Shown in pieces: positions 46,463-58,360 of a DNA stretch of 64,000 nt. The translations under genes were made by a program, and so were the position numbers. Below the pieces are notes generated by a model that ran no database searches, was not told where the DNA came from, and saw only the letters and a list, made by a program, of their open reading frames with translations. How positions within the stretch are numbered: the first letter of the stretch is position 1; each line of letters begins with the position of its first letter. Source of the DNA: Kangiella sp. TOML190 (GTDB taxonomy: Bacteria > Pseudomonadota > Gammaproteobacteria > Enterobacterales > Kangiellaceae); NCBI RefSeq assembly GCF_023706045.1, contig NZ_BQYL01000001.1, positions 2,090,001-2,154,000 of the forward strand. The letters are read 5' to 3'.

Positions 46463-46999
46463 TCACTTTAGCTTAATAACATCGATCAGCTGGCTTTTGT
46501 CGCTATTGCTCAACCACAATTGTTCATCTTCGATGGTTGCTTGTAGTTGCATGGTACGCTCGATCATGGTGCTAACCCCTGCCAGCTGCTCATCATTAAT
46601 AGCAAAGACGCTAAGATTTTTATAATCCCGTAATTTATGCTGATGATTTTTCCACCAAACCTCGCTGGCCTTCTCATCATAACAATACAGCAATACTTGC
46701 TGCGACTTGTGACTAGCTTTGCGCAAGCGCGTCTCATCCGGTCGCCCTAATTCAATCCACAGCTCGATATCGCCAGTATAGTCTTTAAGCCAAATTTCAG
46801 GCTCGCCGTCTTCCGACAAACCTTTGGTAAACTCCAAGCGCTCTTGAGCATTTAAAATATAGGCAACCAGTCGCACCATCATGCGTTTGTCCGACTCGGA
46901 AGGATGTTGCGCAAGGGTCAAGTTCAATTCACCGTAATATTGCTGATCCAAATCGGCAATATTGACCAAAGCTTTATAAATGGTAGCTTTAAGCGCCAT
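46463..46999 (-). CDS. yaeQ: YaeQ family protein
   Basis: A 178-residue protein of the YaeQ family, a variant PD-(D/E)xK nuclease-fold group without proven catalytic activity; in E. coli YaeQ was first reported as a suppressor linked to RfaH. ALKATIYKALVNIADLDQ and EIWLKDYTGDIELWIELGRP are the family signatures. Its first 76 bases overlap the 3' end of the HAD gene in another frame; this overlap looks like a consequence of a base missing in the HAD gene. Confidence 0.92.
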   Translation of the reverse strand: MALKATIYKALVNIADLDQQYYGELNLTLAQHPSESDKRMMVRLVAYILNAQERLEFTKGLSEDGEPEIWLKDYTGDIELWIELGRPDETRLRKASHKSQQVLLYCYDEKASEVWWKNHQHKLRDYKNLSVFAINDEQLAGVSTMIERTMQLQATIEDEQLWLSNSDKSQLIDVIKLK

Positions 47000-47694
47000 G
47001 AGGGATTAAAAAAAGCCTTAAGTTGGCGAAATTGATCGATAATCGCCACAGGTTGATAAAGCTTTAACTGCTGTTTGGATTGGGCGCCAAAGCTGACGCC
47101 GATAGAATAAGCGCCTACGTTTTGCGCCATCTGCAAATCAAAACCCGTATCACCGATCATCACCAACTGCTTGGCGCTAACGTTGCTTTTGTTCATTAAA
47201 ATATTGAGCATATCCGGGCTGGGTTTGCCATTTTCTACTTCATTAGCACCAATGGTATGAGTAAAAAATTCTTTCAAGCCGGTTACTTTTAATACTCTAT
47301 CGAGCCCTTCGCGCGCTTTACCGGTCGCCACCGCCAATTGGTAACCTTTAGCTTTCAGCTCCAATAACACCTGCTCTACCCCATCGAACAAAGGACTAGG
47401 GGTTTTATCGCCTTCCACATATTGATAGCGATATTCCTCCGTTATAGCTGCATGCTCTTTCAAGTCAGGAAACAAAATATTAAAACACTCCGTTAAACCC
47501 AAACCGATGATGCCTTTGACTGCATCCTCACTCGGGATAGCCAAAGCTAGATTTCGCGCAGTTTGTTGCATGGCAGAAACAATCCGGCCAGTAGAATCCA
47601 TAAGGGTCCCATCCCAATCAAACACAATCAGCTTGGTGTCCTTTAACAAGATTTTCGGTGACTCTGTTTGATCAACGAGCGTTTTGGCGTCCAA
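46924..47694 (-). CDS. HAD superfamily phosphatase (Gph-like), C-terminus probably extended by a frameshift
   Basis: A phosphatase of the HAD-IA class, next to rluC as in other gammaproteobacteria. VFDWDGTLMDS holds the nucleophile Asp and second Asp, ATGKAREGL the motif-II Thr and motif-III Lys, and MIGDTGFDLQMA motif IV. The real product probably ends near residue 228: a run of seven A at 47008-47014 (plus strand) is followed by an alternative frame, and one more A would place a TAA at the start of the YaeQ gap. As written it runs 76 bases into yaeQ, adding about 25 foreign residues. The TTG start at 47694 is weakly supported. Confidence 0.85.
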   Translation of the reverse strand: MDAKTLVDQTESPKILLKDTKLIVFDWDGTLMDSTGRIVSAMQQTARNLALAIPSEDAVKGIIGLGLTECFNILFPDLKEHAAITEEYRYQYVEGDKTPSPLFDGVEQVLLELKAKGYQLAVATGKAREGLDRVLKVTGLKEFFTHTIGANEVENGKPSPDMLNILMNKSNVSAKQLVMIGDTGFDLQMAQNVGAYSIGVSFGAQSKQQLKLYQPVAIIDQFRQLKAFFNPSWRLKLPFIKLWSILPIWISNITVN

Positions 47695-47699
47695 ACTCT

Positions 47700-48668
47700 T
47701 TAGTCTCCAAGGCTATTGCCAGCTCTAAGATAATCTAGGGTATTTTCTAGTGGCTGGGGTAAAGGCGCTTCAACCGTGATGGGTTTGGATTCTGGACTAA
47801 CCCGAAATTTCAGCGAATAAGCATGCAAAAATAAACGTTCACTCAAACCTTTTGTTTTCAGCTTTTGGTTGATAGCGTCTTCACCGTATTTTGGATCACC
47901 AACTAAACCACATCCGGCATATTGGGCATGCACCCGAATTTGATGGGTTCGACCGGTAATCGGTTCGGCCGAAACGAGCGTGGTGCTTTGAAACGTTTCA
48001 ATAATGCGAAACGAGGTTAACGAAGCTTTGCCCTCTTCGGTTACTCGAACCAAGCGCTCACCAGATTTCACCTGATTTTTCGCCAGCGGCGCGTCCACTT
48101 GCTTTAACTTCTTTGGCCACTGGCCATTGACTAACGCCCAATAGCGCTTAGTCATGGTCTTTTTTTGTAGTTGTTGGTGCAAAAAGCGTAAAGCGCTACG
48201 TTTTTTCGCGATCAGCAGACAGCCCGACGTATCACGATCAAGACGATGAACCAGCTCAAGGTAAGGTGCTTTTGGCCGTAAGGCGCGCATTGCTTCGATC
48301 ACCCCATAGCTCATACCGCTACCACCATGCACCGCCATGCCATGCGGCTTGTTAAGCACTATTATGCGCGAATCTTCGTAAATAATGGCCTTTTCTAGCG
48401 CCTGAACTTTATTCAGCGCCGTAGGTACTTGCGTTTTCGACTCTGCCACTCTAACGGGCGGAATGCGCACCATGTCAGCCGCCTCGATCTTATATTCAGC
48501 CTTAACCCGCCCCTTATTGACCCGAACTTCACCCTTGCGCAGCATTTTATAAATACGGCTTTTAGGCACACCTTTAAGCTTTTTTAATAGGAAATTATCG
48601 ATACGCTGGCCTGCTTCTTCGGCCTGCACCTCGACAAATTGCACTTTGGGATAGGAGACTTCACTCAT
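47700..48668 (-). CDS. rluC: 23S rRNA pseudouridine synthase RluC
   Basis: Makes pseudouridine at positions 955, 2504 and 2580 of 23S rRNA in E. coli. An N-terminal S4 RNA-binding domain (RIDNFLLKKLKGVPKSRIYK) precedes the catalytic domain with HRLDRDTSGCLLIAKK, which holds the catalytic Asp. I chose the ATG at 48668 over a GTG at 48677. It is followed by the HAD gene 5 bp later and is divergent from rne, with 0.7 kb between. Confidence 0.95.
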   Translation of the reverse strand: MSEVSYPKVQFVEVQAEEAGQRIDNFLLKKLKGVPKSRIYKMLRKGEVRVNKGRVKAEYKIEAADMVRIPPVRVAESKTQVPTALNKVQALEKAIIYEDSRIIVLNKPHGMAVHGGSGMSYGVIEAMRALRPKAPYLELVHRLDRDTSGCLLIAKKRSALRFLHQQLQKKTMTKRYWALVNGQWPKKLKQVDAPLAKNQVKSGERLVRVTEEGKASLTSFRIIETFQSTTLVSAEPITGRTHQIRVHAQYAGCGLVGDPKYGEDAINQKLKTKGLSERLFLHAYSLKFRVSPESKPITVEAPLPQPLENTLDYLRAGNSLGD

Positions 48669-48677
48669 GGGGCGCAC

Positions 48678-49387
48678 TATACCTGAATACCGAATGCGCT
48701 AAAAGCCCATTTGCCGATGTCAACTAGCCCTATAAATCCGTTCACTAAACCGATCGCTTAGAACAATAGTGAATCAACAACTTAGCCCAAGAATAAAGAT
48801 TGCCCACAACCAACTTGCTCGCTATAATGCGTGGCGTGAGCCTTGTGCTCTAACGAATGGCTTGATGAGTAACTTTCGTCGCTAGGATCCGATATGGGAT
48901 CTGGGGTAAAGCCCCGAATGAGAAAGCTCTGCGATAACAATACCAAGCAAAATTTTAAGTTATTTCCGAAAGCGGACATAGCAGAATTGTAGTAGCGCTA
49001 GCCAATCGCTAAAAAATGCGATTGATTGAAATCAGCTCCTTGGAGTTACAGTAGCGCGGTTAGATTGGCTTCTTTTATGCCGGTAGTTAAACAAAGCATA
49101 AACCGTAAGACATAAAATAGCCCATCACTAAAAGTAAAAATTACTTGAGATATCGTAAATAACCATTTGATATTTCAGACAAAAATGGTTCCGAAGGGAG
49201 CGCTAGACGTTATCATTCATGTCATACAACTTCTATAACATAAAGAAGCTGCTTGGCTAGTTTAACCCGTTTAGCTTAAGTTATCTTTTAAGATTTTTAC
49301 CCAGTTTTTACCTTTCTTACGCAATTCCTGCCTTTTCTAGCATTCGTGAAATATCTCTTACAAAAAAGAATTTAGAGAGAATTTTTA
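48678..49387. promoter_or_regulatory. rluC-rne intergenic region, possible structured rne leader
   Basis: This 710-bp gap holds the divergent promoters of rluC and rne. About 390 bp before the rne start an inverted repeat (49000-49007 with 49063-49070, 8 bp) encloses a smaller CTCC/GGAG hairpin. In E. coli a long structured 5' leader lets RNase E limit its own mRNA, so a similar leader is possible here; I cannot place the promoter. A 65-codon ORF on the minus strand (48782-48979) has no sign of being real. Confidence 0.45.
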
Positions 49388-52075
49388 ATGAAAAGAATGT
49401 TAATTAACGCAACTCATCATAACGAAGAGATGCGAGTTGCTTTGGTCGATGGCCAAAGATTATACGATTTGGATATTGAGCTTGCAGGTCGCGAGCAGAA
49501 AAAAGGTAATATTTATAAAGGTAAGGTTACTCGAATTGAGCCAAGCCTAGAAGCCGCTTTCGTGGATTATGGCGCCGAAAGACATGGATTTTTACCGCTA
49601 AAAGAAGTAGCCCGCGAATATATGCACAACCCACCATCTCGCGGTCGTCCTTCAATAAAAGACGCGCTTAAAGAAGGCCAAGAGCTTATCGTACAAATTG
49701 ATAAAGAGGAGCGTGGCAATAAAGGCGCAGCCTTAACCACCTCGATCAGTTTAGCCGGCTCTTACATGGTTTTAATGCCGAACAACCCTCGTGCTGGCGG
49801 CATTTCTCGCCGTATCGAAGGCGACGATCGACAAGAGTTAAAATCGGTTATGAGCCAGCTAAATGTGCCCAAAGGTATGGGCTGCATTATACGAACCGCA
49901 GGTGTTGGCAAAGACTTTGAAGAAATTAATGGTGACTTTTCTTATTTGCTAAACTTCTGGAACACCATCAAGCAAGAAGCTGAAAAGCGCCCTGCTCCAT
50001 TTTTTATCTACCAAGAATCAAACGTCATAAACCGTGCTATTCGCGATTATTTACGCCCCGATATCGGTGAAATATTGGTGGATCGACAAGAAGTTTACGA
50101 GCTGGCTAAATCTGAGCTGGCTAAGCAACGTCCTGATTTTGTGCGTAAAATAAAGCTGTATCAAGATGATATCCCTTTGTTTAACCGCTACCAAGTAGAA
50201 AGCCAGATTGAAAGCGCCTTCCAGCGTGAAGTTCGTTTACCATCAGGCGGTTCGGTCGTGTTCGACCAAACCGAAGCTTTGTTATCAATCGATATCAACT
50301 CCGCACGCGCCACCAAAGGCGGCGATATTGAGGAAACCGCCCTTCACACTAACAAAGAAGCGGCTGAAGAAATCGCTCGTCAGTTGCGTCTTCGCGATAT
50401 TGGCGGCTTAATCGTAATTGATTTTATTGATATGGGACCGCCGCGAAACCAGCGCGAAGTGGAAAACGTTCTACGCAGCTCTGTTAAACGTGATCGCGCT
50501 CGTATTCAAATCGGTCGAATTTCCAAGTTCGGTTTAATGGAAATGTCACGTCAGCGTCTACGCCCCTCGCTAGAAGAATCCAGCCAACACGTTTGTCCAC
50601 GCTGTACTGGCCATGGCGTTATTCGTGGTACAGATTCTCTTGGTTTATCCATCTTACGCCTAGTAGGCGATGAAGCGATGAAAGAGTCTACTGCCGAAGT
50701 ACAAGTGATTGCACCAGTGGAATTAGCGACTTTCTTGCTTAACGAAAAACGTCGCAAGATTGAGCAAATCGAAAAGCAACAAAAAGTTCGTATTATCGTA
50801 GTACCTAATCCACACATGGAAACGCCGCACTATGAAGTGTTGCGAGTTAAAGGTGATGAAACTCATCAGGGCTCAAGTTATGCCTTAGTGGATGCGCCAA
50901 GTCAGGTGGAATACGTCCGCTCAACCAATCCAGAATTAGCAGCGAACATTGAAAAAGCGGCCATTCAGTCAGTACCCATGCCATCTGAGCAAGTTTCGCC
51001 GAAGAAAACTAAGCCGAAAAAACAGCATAAGAAAAAACCACACAAAAAAACAGTCAAGAAAAAAGGGTTCTTGCAGCGCTTGTGGGATAAACTAACTGGT
51101 AACGATAAACAGCAGTCGCGTCACAATAATAAAGGACGCAACCGCGGTGGTAATAAAAATGCTAATAACCGTAACGGCCGTTATCAAAGTAAAAAGCGTA
51201 ATCGCAATTACAATAAAAACAAGCAGCAAAACCAGCAACAGTCGCAGCAAAATGCTCACAATAAAAAGCAGGAGCAGCCGCTAGCTGATAAGCCACAAAA
51301 ACTTGCTGATAAACCAAAGCAGCAACACAAAAAACCACGCAAACCAACGCAAGGTAAGCAGCAAAAGCCGCAAACCCACAAGCCTAAGCATCCGCCGAGA
51401 CCGGAGCGCAAAACTCGTGCTGAACGTATGGCGCAAGTTACGCCGAGCAACGAACAAAGCAGCTCCGTCAAAGCAGCAGAGAAGGCTCAAGTTGTGAATA
51501 AGCCTACGGATAAGAACAATGCTGCTAAGCCAAAACCTAAAGCTTCGCCAGAAGAAGTGATGATTTATAAAGCGCGTAAATCGCTTGAAGATTCTGTAAA
51601 GCTAGTGATGGAGCAACCTGCAAAGGCTACTGACGAAGCAGTGAACACTGAAGCAAAAGCGGTTAATGGTGTGGCGAAATCTGTAGCTATGGATAAGCAG
51701 CAACCAACAGCTCCCGAGAGTACTACAAAAGCAGCGCCTGTCGCAGTCGCTCAAGAAACTGAAGAAACTGTTAGCCAAAAACCTGCGGCTCCAGAAGCCA
51801 TTGTTGATGACAATGTCGACGAGACGAAGCTTGGTTCTGAAGCTAAAGCTACAAAGTCTGCAGACACTGTGCAAGAGACGAGAAAAACCAGCGTTATTCG
51901 AAGCCTTAAAGCCTCTGCGCCCGCGGCAAAAGCCGTAAGCTCAGATCCGCTACCGCCGCTAGCAGAGTTTGCTGCTATCGATTTCGCAGACGATGAGTTG
52001 ATTACTGAAAACATCCAAGATACCTTGGTTAATCAAAGCTCAAGCCCTGCATCGAAAACGTCTATCGATTTATAA
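49388..52075 (+). CDS. rne: ribonuclease E
   Basis: The endonuclease at the centre of the RNA degradosome, which processes rRNA and tRNA and starts mRNA decay. The N-terminal half is the catalytic core: [20 protein letters not shown] start, S1 domain, the DNase I-like region with catalytic Asp in LLSIDINSA and IVIDFIDM, and the zinc-link CPRCTGHG. The C-terminal half (about 510-895) is disordered and rich in K, Q, N and R ([15 protein letters not shown]), serving as RNA and protein scaffold. The length is 895 aa versus 1061 in E. coli. GAGAG precedes the ATG. A strong terminator follows. Confidence 0.97.
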   Translation: MKRMLINATHHNEEMRVALVDGQRLYDLDIELAGREQKKGNIYKGKVTRIEPSLEAAFVDYGAERHGFLPLKEVAREYMHNPPSRGRPSIKDALKEGQELIVQIDKEERGNKGAALTTSISLAGSYMVLMPNNPRAGGISRRIEGDDRQELKSVMSQLNVPKGMGCIIRTAGVGKDFEEINGDFSYLLNFWNTIKQEAEKRPAPFFIYQESNVINRAIRDYLRPDIGEILVDRQEVYELAKSELAKQRPDFVRKIKLYQDDIPLFNRYQVESQIESAFQREVRLPSGGSVVFDQTEALLSIDINSARATKGGDIEETALHTNKEAAEEIARQLRLRDIGGLIVIDFIDMGPPRNQREVENVLRSSVKRDRARIQIGRISKFGLMEMSRQRLRPSLEESSQHVCPRCTGHGVIRGTDSLGLSILRLVGDEAMKESTAEVQVIAPVELATFLLNEKRRKIEQIEKQQKVRIIVVPNPHMETPHYEVLRVKGDETHQGSSYALVDAPSQVEYVRSTNPELAANIEKAAIQSVPMPSEQVSPKKTKPKKQHKKKPHKKTVKKKGFLQRLWDKLTGNDKQQSRHNNKGRNRGGNKNANNRNGRYQSKKRNRNYNKNKQQNQQQSQQNAHNKKQEQPLADKPQKLADKPKQQHKKPRKPTQGKQQKPQTHKPKHPPRPERKTRAERMAQVTPSNEQSSSVKAAEKAQVVNKPTDKNNAAKPKPKASPEEVMIYKARKSLEDSVKLVMEQPAKATDEAVNTEAKAVNGVAKSVAMDKQQPTAPESTTKAAPVAVAQETEETVSQKPAAPEAIVDDNVDETKLGSEAKATKSADTVQETRKTSVIRSLKASAPAAKAVSSDPLPPLAEFAAIDFADDELITENIQDTLVNQSSSPASKTSIDL

Positions 52076-52118
52076 TTCTGCAAAGAATTACTAGCAGCTA
52101 TTGCTAGCAGTTAACGCC

Positions 52119-52144
52119 AAGCCCTTCACCCGAAGGGCTTTTTT
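52119..52144 (+). terminator. Rho-independent terminator after rne
   Basis: Arms 52119-52127 and 52132-52140 (AAGCCCTTC/GAAGGGCTT) form a 9-bp stem with a 4-base loop, followed by a run of T to 52144. Confidence 0.92.
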
Positions 52145-52238
52145 ATATTCAGCCTCAACGTTGTGCCAGCAATAAGTTTCTTTCTATCTCTTACTAATTA
52201 GGTTACTATTTAATCAATAATTATAAGGGGTAAAATTC

Positions 52239-53141
52239 ATGGATATCAAAGACTTAAACTCAGGCGATCTACTGCTCTTCTCACCAGAAAAAGGCAGCTG
52301 GATTTCCGATGCTATCGTCTGGCTCACTGGTGCCCCTGTTAGCCATGCGGCTATGAGTTACAAAGACTTTAGTAATATTATTGAAGAAACACCGCCAGCG
52401 GTACGCGTAGCTCCAGCAAGCGAACGATTCAAAGAACGTACCATTCACGTTATGCGCGATCAGCGCCATAGCGAGTTTTCGCCAGTAATCAAAGCTGCAA
52501 GTCACTATCTAAATGAGCTTGAACCTTATGGTATGAGCAACCTATATTTGGTGGGTTTAATTCTAGTTTATAAAAAACTCACGCCATCAGGAATGCGACA
52601 AAAAGCAATTTTACGCATTCTAAAACTTGCCGTGGAAAAATTGCTACCCATTATCAATCACTATAAATATGGCGATAAAACGCCTATGGTTTGTTCCCAA
52701 TTTGTTTTTCAATGCTACCAAGATGCTGGCGCAGATTATGAATTGACCATCAAAAACGGTAACCTGCTTAAAGCTGCTAACCAAAACCAAGATAACTTGT
52801 TGGCTAGAGCTGCAAACCACCAAACTCCAGCACAAAGCAAGGTGCAAGTTCTAGGTGCAGCACCCGACATTTTGCCAACTGAAGTTAATGGTGAAGAATT
52901 GTTGGCGCAACTCAAAAGTGATGATGGTGATTTTTCTAGCGATCTGGAAAACCAAATTCTTGATACGGTTCATCATTTTGCACAAGCAATTCACGCAATT
53001 GAACAAAAAATTGAATTTGACAATGCAGATTCGAAACAAGGGATTGTGTTGTTGCAACAACAGCAGGCCATGTTTGTAACCCCTGCCGATTTATTAGAAC
53101 ACTGCCCCGACTTAAGTAAAATGGGTGAAATAAAAATCTAG
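52239..53141 (+). CDS. YiiX-like permuted NlpC/P60 (papain-like) cysteine hydrolase
   Basis: A 300-residue protein with no signal peptide. The N-terminal ~185 residues resemble the permuted papain-like NlpC/P60 group (YiiX, YebB, poxvirus G6): SHAAMSY holds the catalytic His, and MVCSQFVFQCYQ the catalytic Cys. Members may cut peptides, amides or lipid-linked bonds; the substrate is unknown. The C-terminal ~110 residues are Gln/Asp-rich and have no recognised domain. A GGDEF gene follows after 8 bp on the same strand. Confidence 0.78.
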   Translation: MDIKDLNSGDLLLFSPEKGSWISDAIVWLTGAPVSHAAMSYKDFSNIIEETPPAVRVAPASERFKERTIHVMRDQRHSEFSPVIKAASHYLNELEPYGMSNLYLVGLILVYKKLTPSGMRQKAILRILKLAVEKLLPIINHYKYGDKTPMVCSQFVFQCYQDAGADYELTIKNGNLLKAANQNQDNLLARAANHQTPAQSKVQVLGAAPDILPTEVNGEELLAQLKSDDGDFSSDLENQILDTVHHFAQAIHAIEQKIEFDNADSKQGIVLLQQQQAMFVTPADLLEHCPDLSKMGEIKI

Positions 53142-53149
53142 GTGAAGCC

Positions 53150-55306
53150 TTGAATAGTAAGCTACAAATTTTGGCATTTTTAATCCCCATAATTTTAGTC
53201 TTTATGGTGCTCGGGTTAATTGCGCCTAAGCCTTCCAGTAGCGAGTTGAACTTACCCTTACAATACTATGCTTCTACTGAAGAAAGCTTTGCTAAGACAC
53301 CGCCGAGTTTGCAACAGTTTGAAGCCATAACAAGCCCTATTCAACTGAAGCACCAAGGAGAAACTAGCTATCATTGGTTTTATATAGATGGTAAAGCCGT
53401 TAGCTCGCTTAAAGATCCAGCTCTGGCCATATCACCCTTTATCGTTACTGATATTGAGATTTTCAAAGGCGATGATTTTTCGCAGCCGATTGCTAGCAAA
53501 AATCGCTTTGAGTTCAGCGATAGCTTTATTCATACCAATCAAAGTAAAGTGTTTTTTTTAGAAGACCATAAAAACGCAGAGCATTTTTATCTTAAAATAC
53601 CCGAAAAAAGAACCATCACTGCAAAGATAGAGCTTTGGGAGTTTCACGAATTTTTAGTTCAAGATACTAAAACCAACAGTTTTTTCTCAGCAATTTTATT
53701 TGGCATATTTTTAATGGTGGTCATAAACAGCTTTTTCTACATCACCATCCGCGACAATGCTTACCTCTATTACATTCTTTATCACAGCTCCATGCTTGTT
53801 TTAATATTGAATGTGACCGGCTTTCTTTACCATTACCCCAGTTTAGCTTGGCTAGGAAAAGACCTTTCCAAGGGGTTAATGTTTTTATGTTTAACATCTT
53901 TTTTCTTCGCTACCTTCGTTCGCCAGTTTTTAAATACCGTTTTCTTTACACCAAAGCTGGATAAGGTCATTAGTTTTTATCAAGTAGCCTATGCCGTTGC
54001 TTTTGTACTTTGTGTTTTATTTCCAACATACGATCTGGTTTTATTGACCCCCATCAATGCCTTGGCCTTAAGCGGTGTTGCTTATTATGCCTTGTTAATG
54101 TTTTTCCATTGGCGTGCTAAGAATCGGCAAGCAATTTTCTTCACGCTAGCTTTTTCAACCTTGCTATTTGTTATCATTTTCCGCTTTTTATACGTTTGGG
54201 ATCTGGTACCGCAAAGTTTCTTTACCCAATATGGGGTGATAGTGGCCATTATGTTCGAAGCTCTAGTCTTTTCGATTGGCTTAGCGGATCGTTTGGTGCA
54301 AATGCGGATCCAAAGAGATACGGCCAATCTTGAAAAAGCCAAAACCGCTTTTGTCTATAACCTTGAAAAAGACTTTAATCGTCTATTAAGCAAAATTAAT
54401 AGCTATATTCATCAGTCCGACCAAAAAGATCATAAACAATACATCATTGATGAGTTTTTCAACGAGTTTAAAGACAAGCTAGGCGTTAACTCCAATGCAG
54501 TCATTTATAAAACCGCTGCCGATATTAAAACCGTTTATGACACTCGCCATCGAAAAGGCTTTAATTATGAAATTGTCGAGGCGAATTTAAAGCAAATAGC
54601 CAATATTGCCAAACTTGGCCAAATCAAAAAAATTCGAGGTCGTAATGGCGAATTCTTGATTGTGCCCGTTACTGTGCGTGATCATGAATGGAGCGCTTGT
54701 TTGCTAGAGCTTGGCCACGATTTTGTAAAAAGTAGCGCGGTCAAAGCATTTATTGAAAACTACTCGTCCGAGTTAGTTAGGAGCATTTTAAATGCAGAGT
54801 CGTTAAGTGACATTAAAACCCAAGCAGAAATTGATAAGCTAACAGGGCTCTATAATCGGCATGCTATCGAAGCCTTTATCGATCACGAGTTGAAGAAAAA
54901 CTTCAATCCAAACAACCCGCTTTCGATAGCTTTTATTGATTTTGATGATTTTAAAACCATCAATGATCGCTATGGACATCAAGCTGGCGATCGTTGCCTA
55001 CAGGCGCTGGCAGAAACCTTTAAACAATATTTACCTGCTGGTTGCCAAATCGGACGCTATGGTGGGGATGAATTTATTGTAGTTATGCCCGGGATTAATC
55101 AATTTAGAGCTCTAAACATTACCAATAAAGCGAAGAATAAACTATCTGCTATTGAACACGAAGATCAAATTATTAACTTTTCCGTGAGCATAGGAATCGC
55201 CTCTCAGAATAACCAAGTGACCAGCTTAAAACAGTTATTAGAACAATCCGATAAGGCCTTATACGAATCCAAAGATAGCGGTAAAAATACCATTAGCGTG
55301 GCGTAA
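53150..55306 (+). CDS. diguanylate cyclase with 7TMR-DISM sensor domain
   Basis: A 718-residue membrane protein that should make c-di-GMP. After an N-terminal signal/anchor (residues 4-26) comes an extracytoplasmic DISMED2-type beta domain (about 30-170), then seven hydrophobic segments (about 180-385), a coiled linker and a GAF-like segment, and the GGDEF domain with RYGGDEFIVVM. The product-inhibition site RxxD upstream of GGDEF is absent (PAGC here). The start is a TTG with AGGTG 5-6 bases upstream, overlapping the end of the previous gene's region. Ligand unknown. Confidence 0.93.
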   Translation: MNSKLQILAFLIPIILVFMVLGLIAPKPSSSELNLPLQYYASTEESFAKTPPSLQQFEAITSPIQLKHQGETSYHWFYIDGKAVSSLKDPALAISPFIVTDIEIFKGDDFSQPIASKNRFEFSDSFIHTNQSKVFFLEDHKNAEHFYLKIPEKRTITAKIELWEFHEFLVQDTKTNSFFSAILFGIFLMVVINSFFYITIRDNAYLYYILYHSSMLVLILNVTGFLYHYPSLAWLGKDLSKGLMFLCLTSFFFATFVRQFLNTVFFTPKLDKVISFYQVAYAVAFVLCVLFPTYDLVLLTPINALALSGVAYYALLMFFHWRAKNRQAIFFTLAFSTLLFVIIFRFLYVWDLVPQSFFTQYGVIVAIMFEALVFSIGLADRLVQMRIQRDTANLEKAKTAFVYNLEKDFNRLLSKINSYIHQSDQKDHKQYIIDEFFNEFKDKLGVNSNAVIYKTAADIKTVYDTRHRKGFNYEIVEANLKQIANIAKLGQIKKIRGRNGEFLIVPVTVRDHEWSACLLELGHDFVKSSAVKAFIENYSSELVRSILNAESLSDIKTQAEIDKLTGLYNRHAIEAFIDHELKKNFNPNNPLSIAFIDFDDFKTINDRYGHQAGDRCLQALAETFKQYLPAGCQIGRYGGDEFIVVMPGINQFRALNITNKAKNKLSAIEHEDQIINFSVSIGIASQNNQVTSLKQLLEQSDKALYESKDSGKNTISVA

Positions 55307-55323
55307 TTGAGTATTTTGCGCGA

Positions 55324-58321
<2,998 letters not shown>

Positions 58322-58360
58322 TGTGTCACCTTAGCCGTTATACTTTGATTTAATATTCTT

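Noticed and set aside
48782-48979. 65-codon minus-strand ORF in the rluC-rne gap
   Set aside because: It has no recognisable motif or good ribosome binding site and overlaps the likely rne promoter/leader region.
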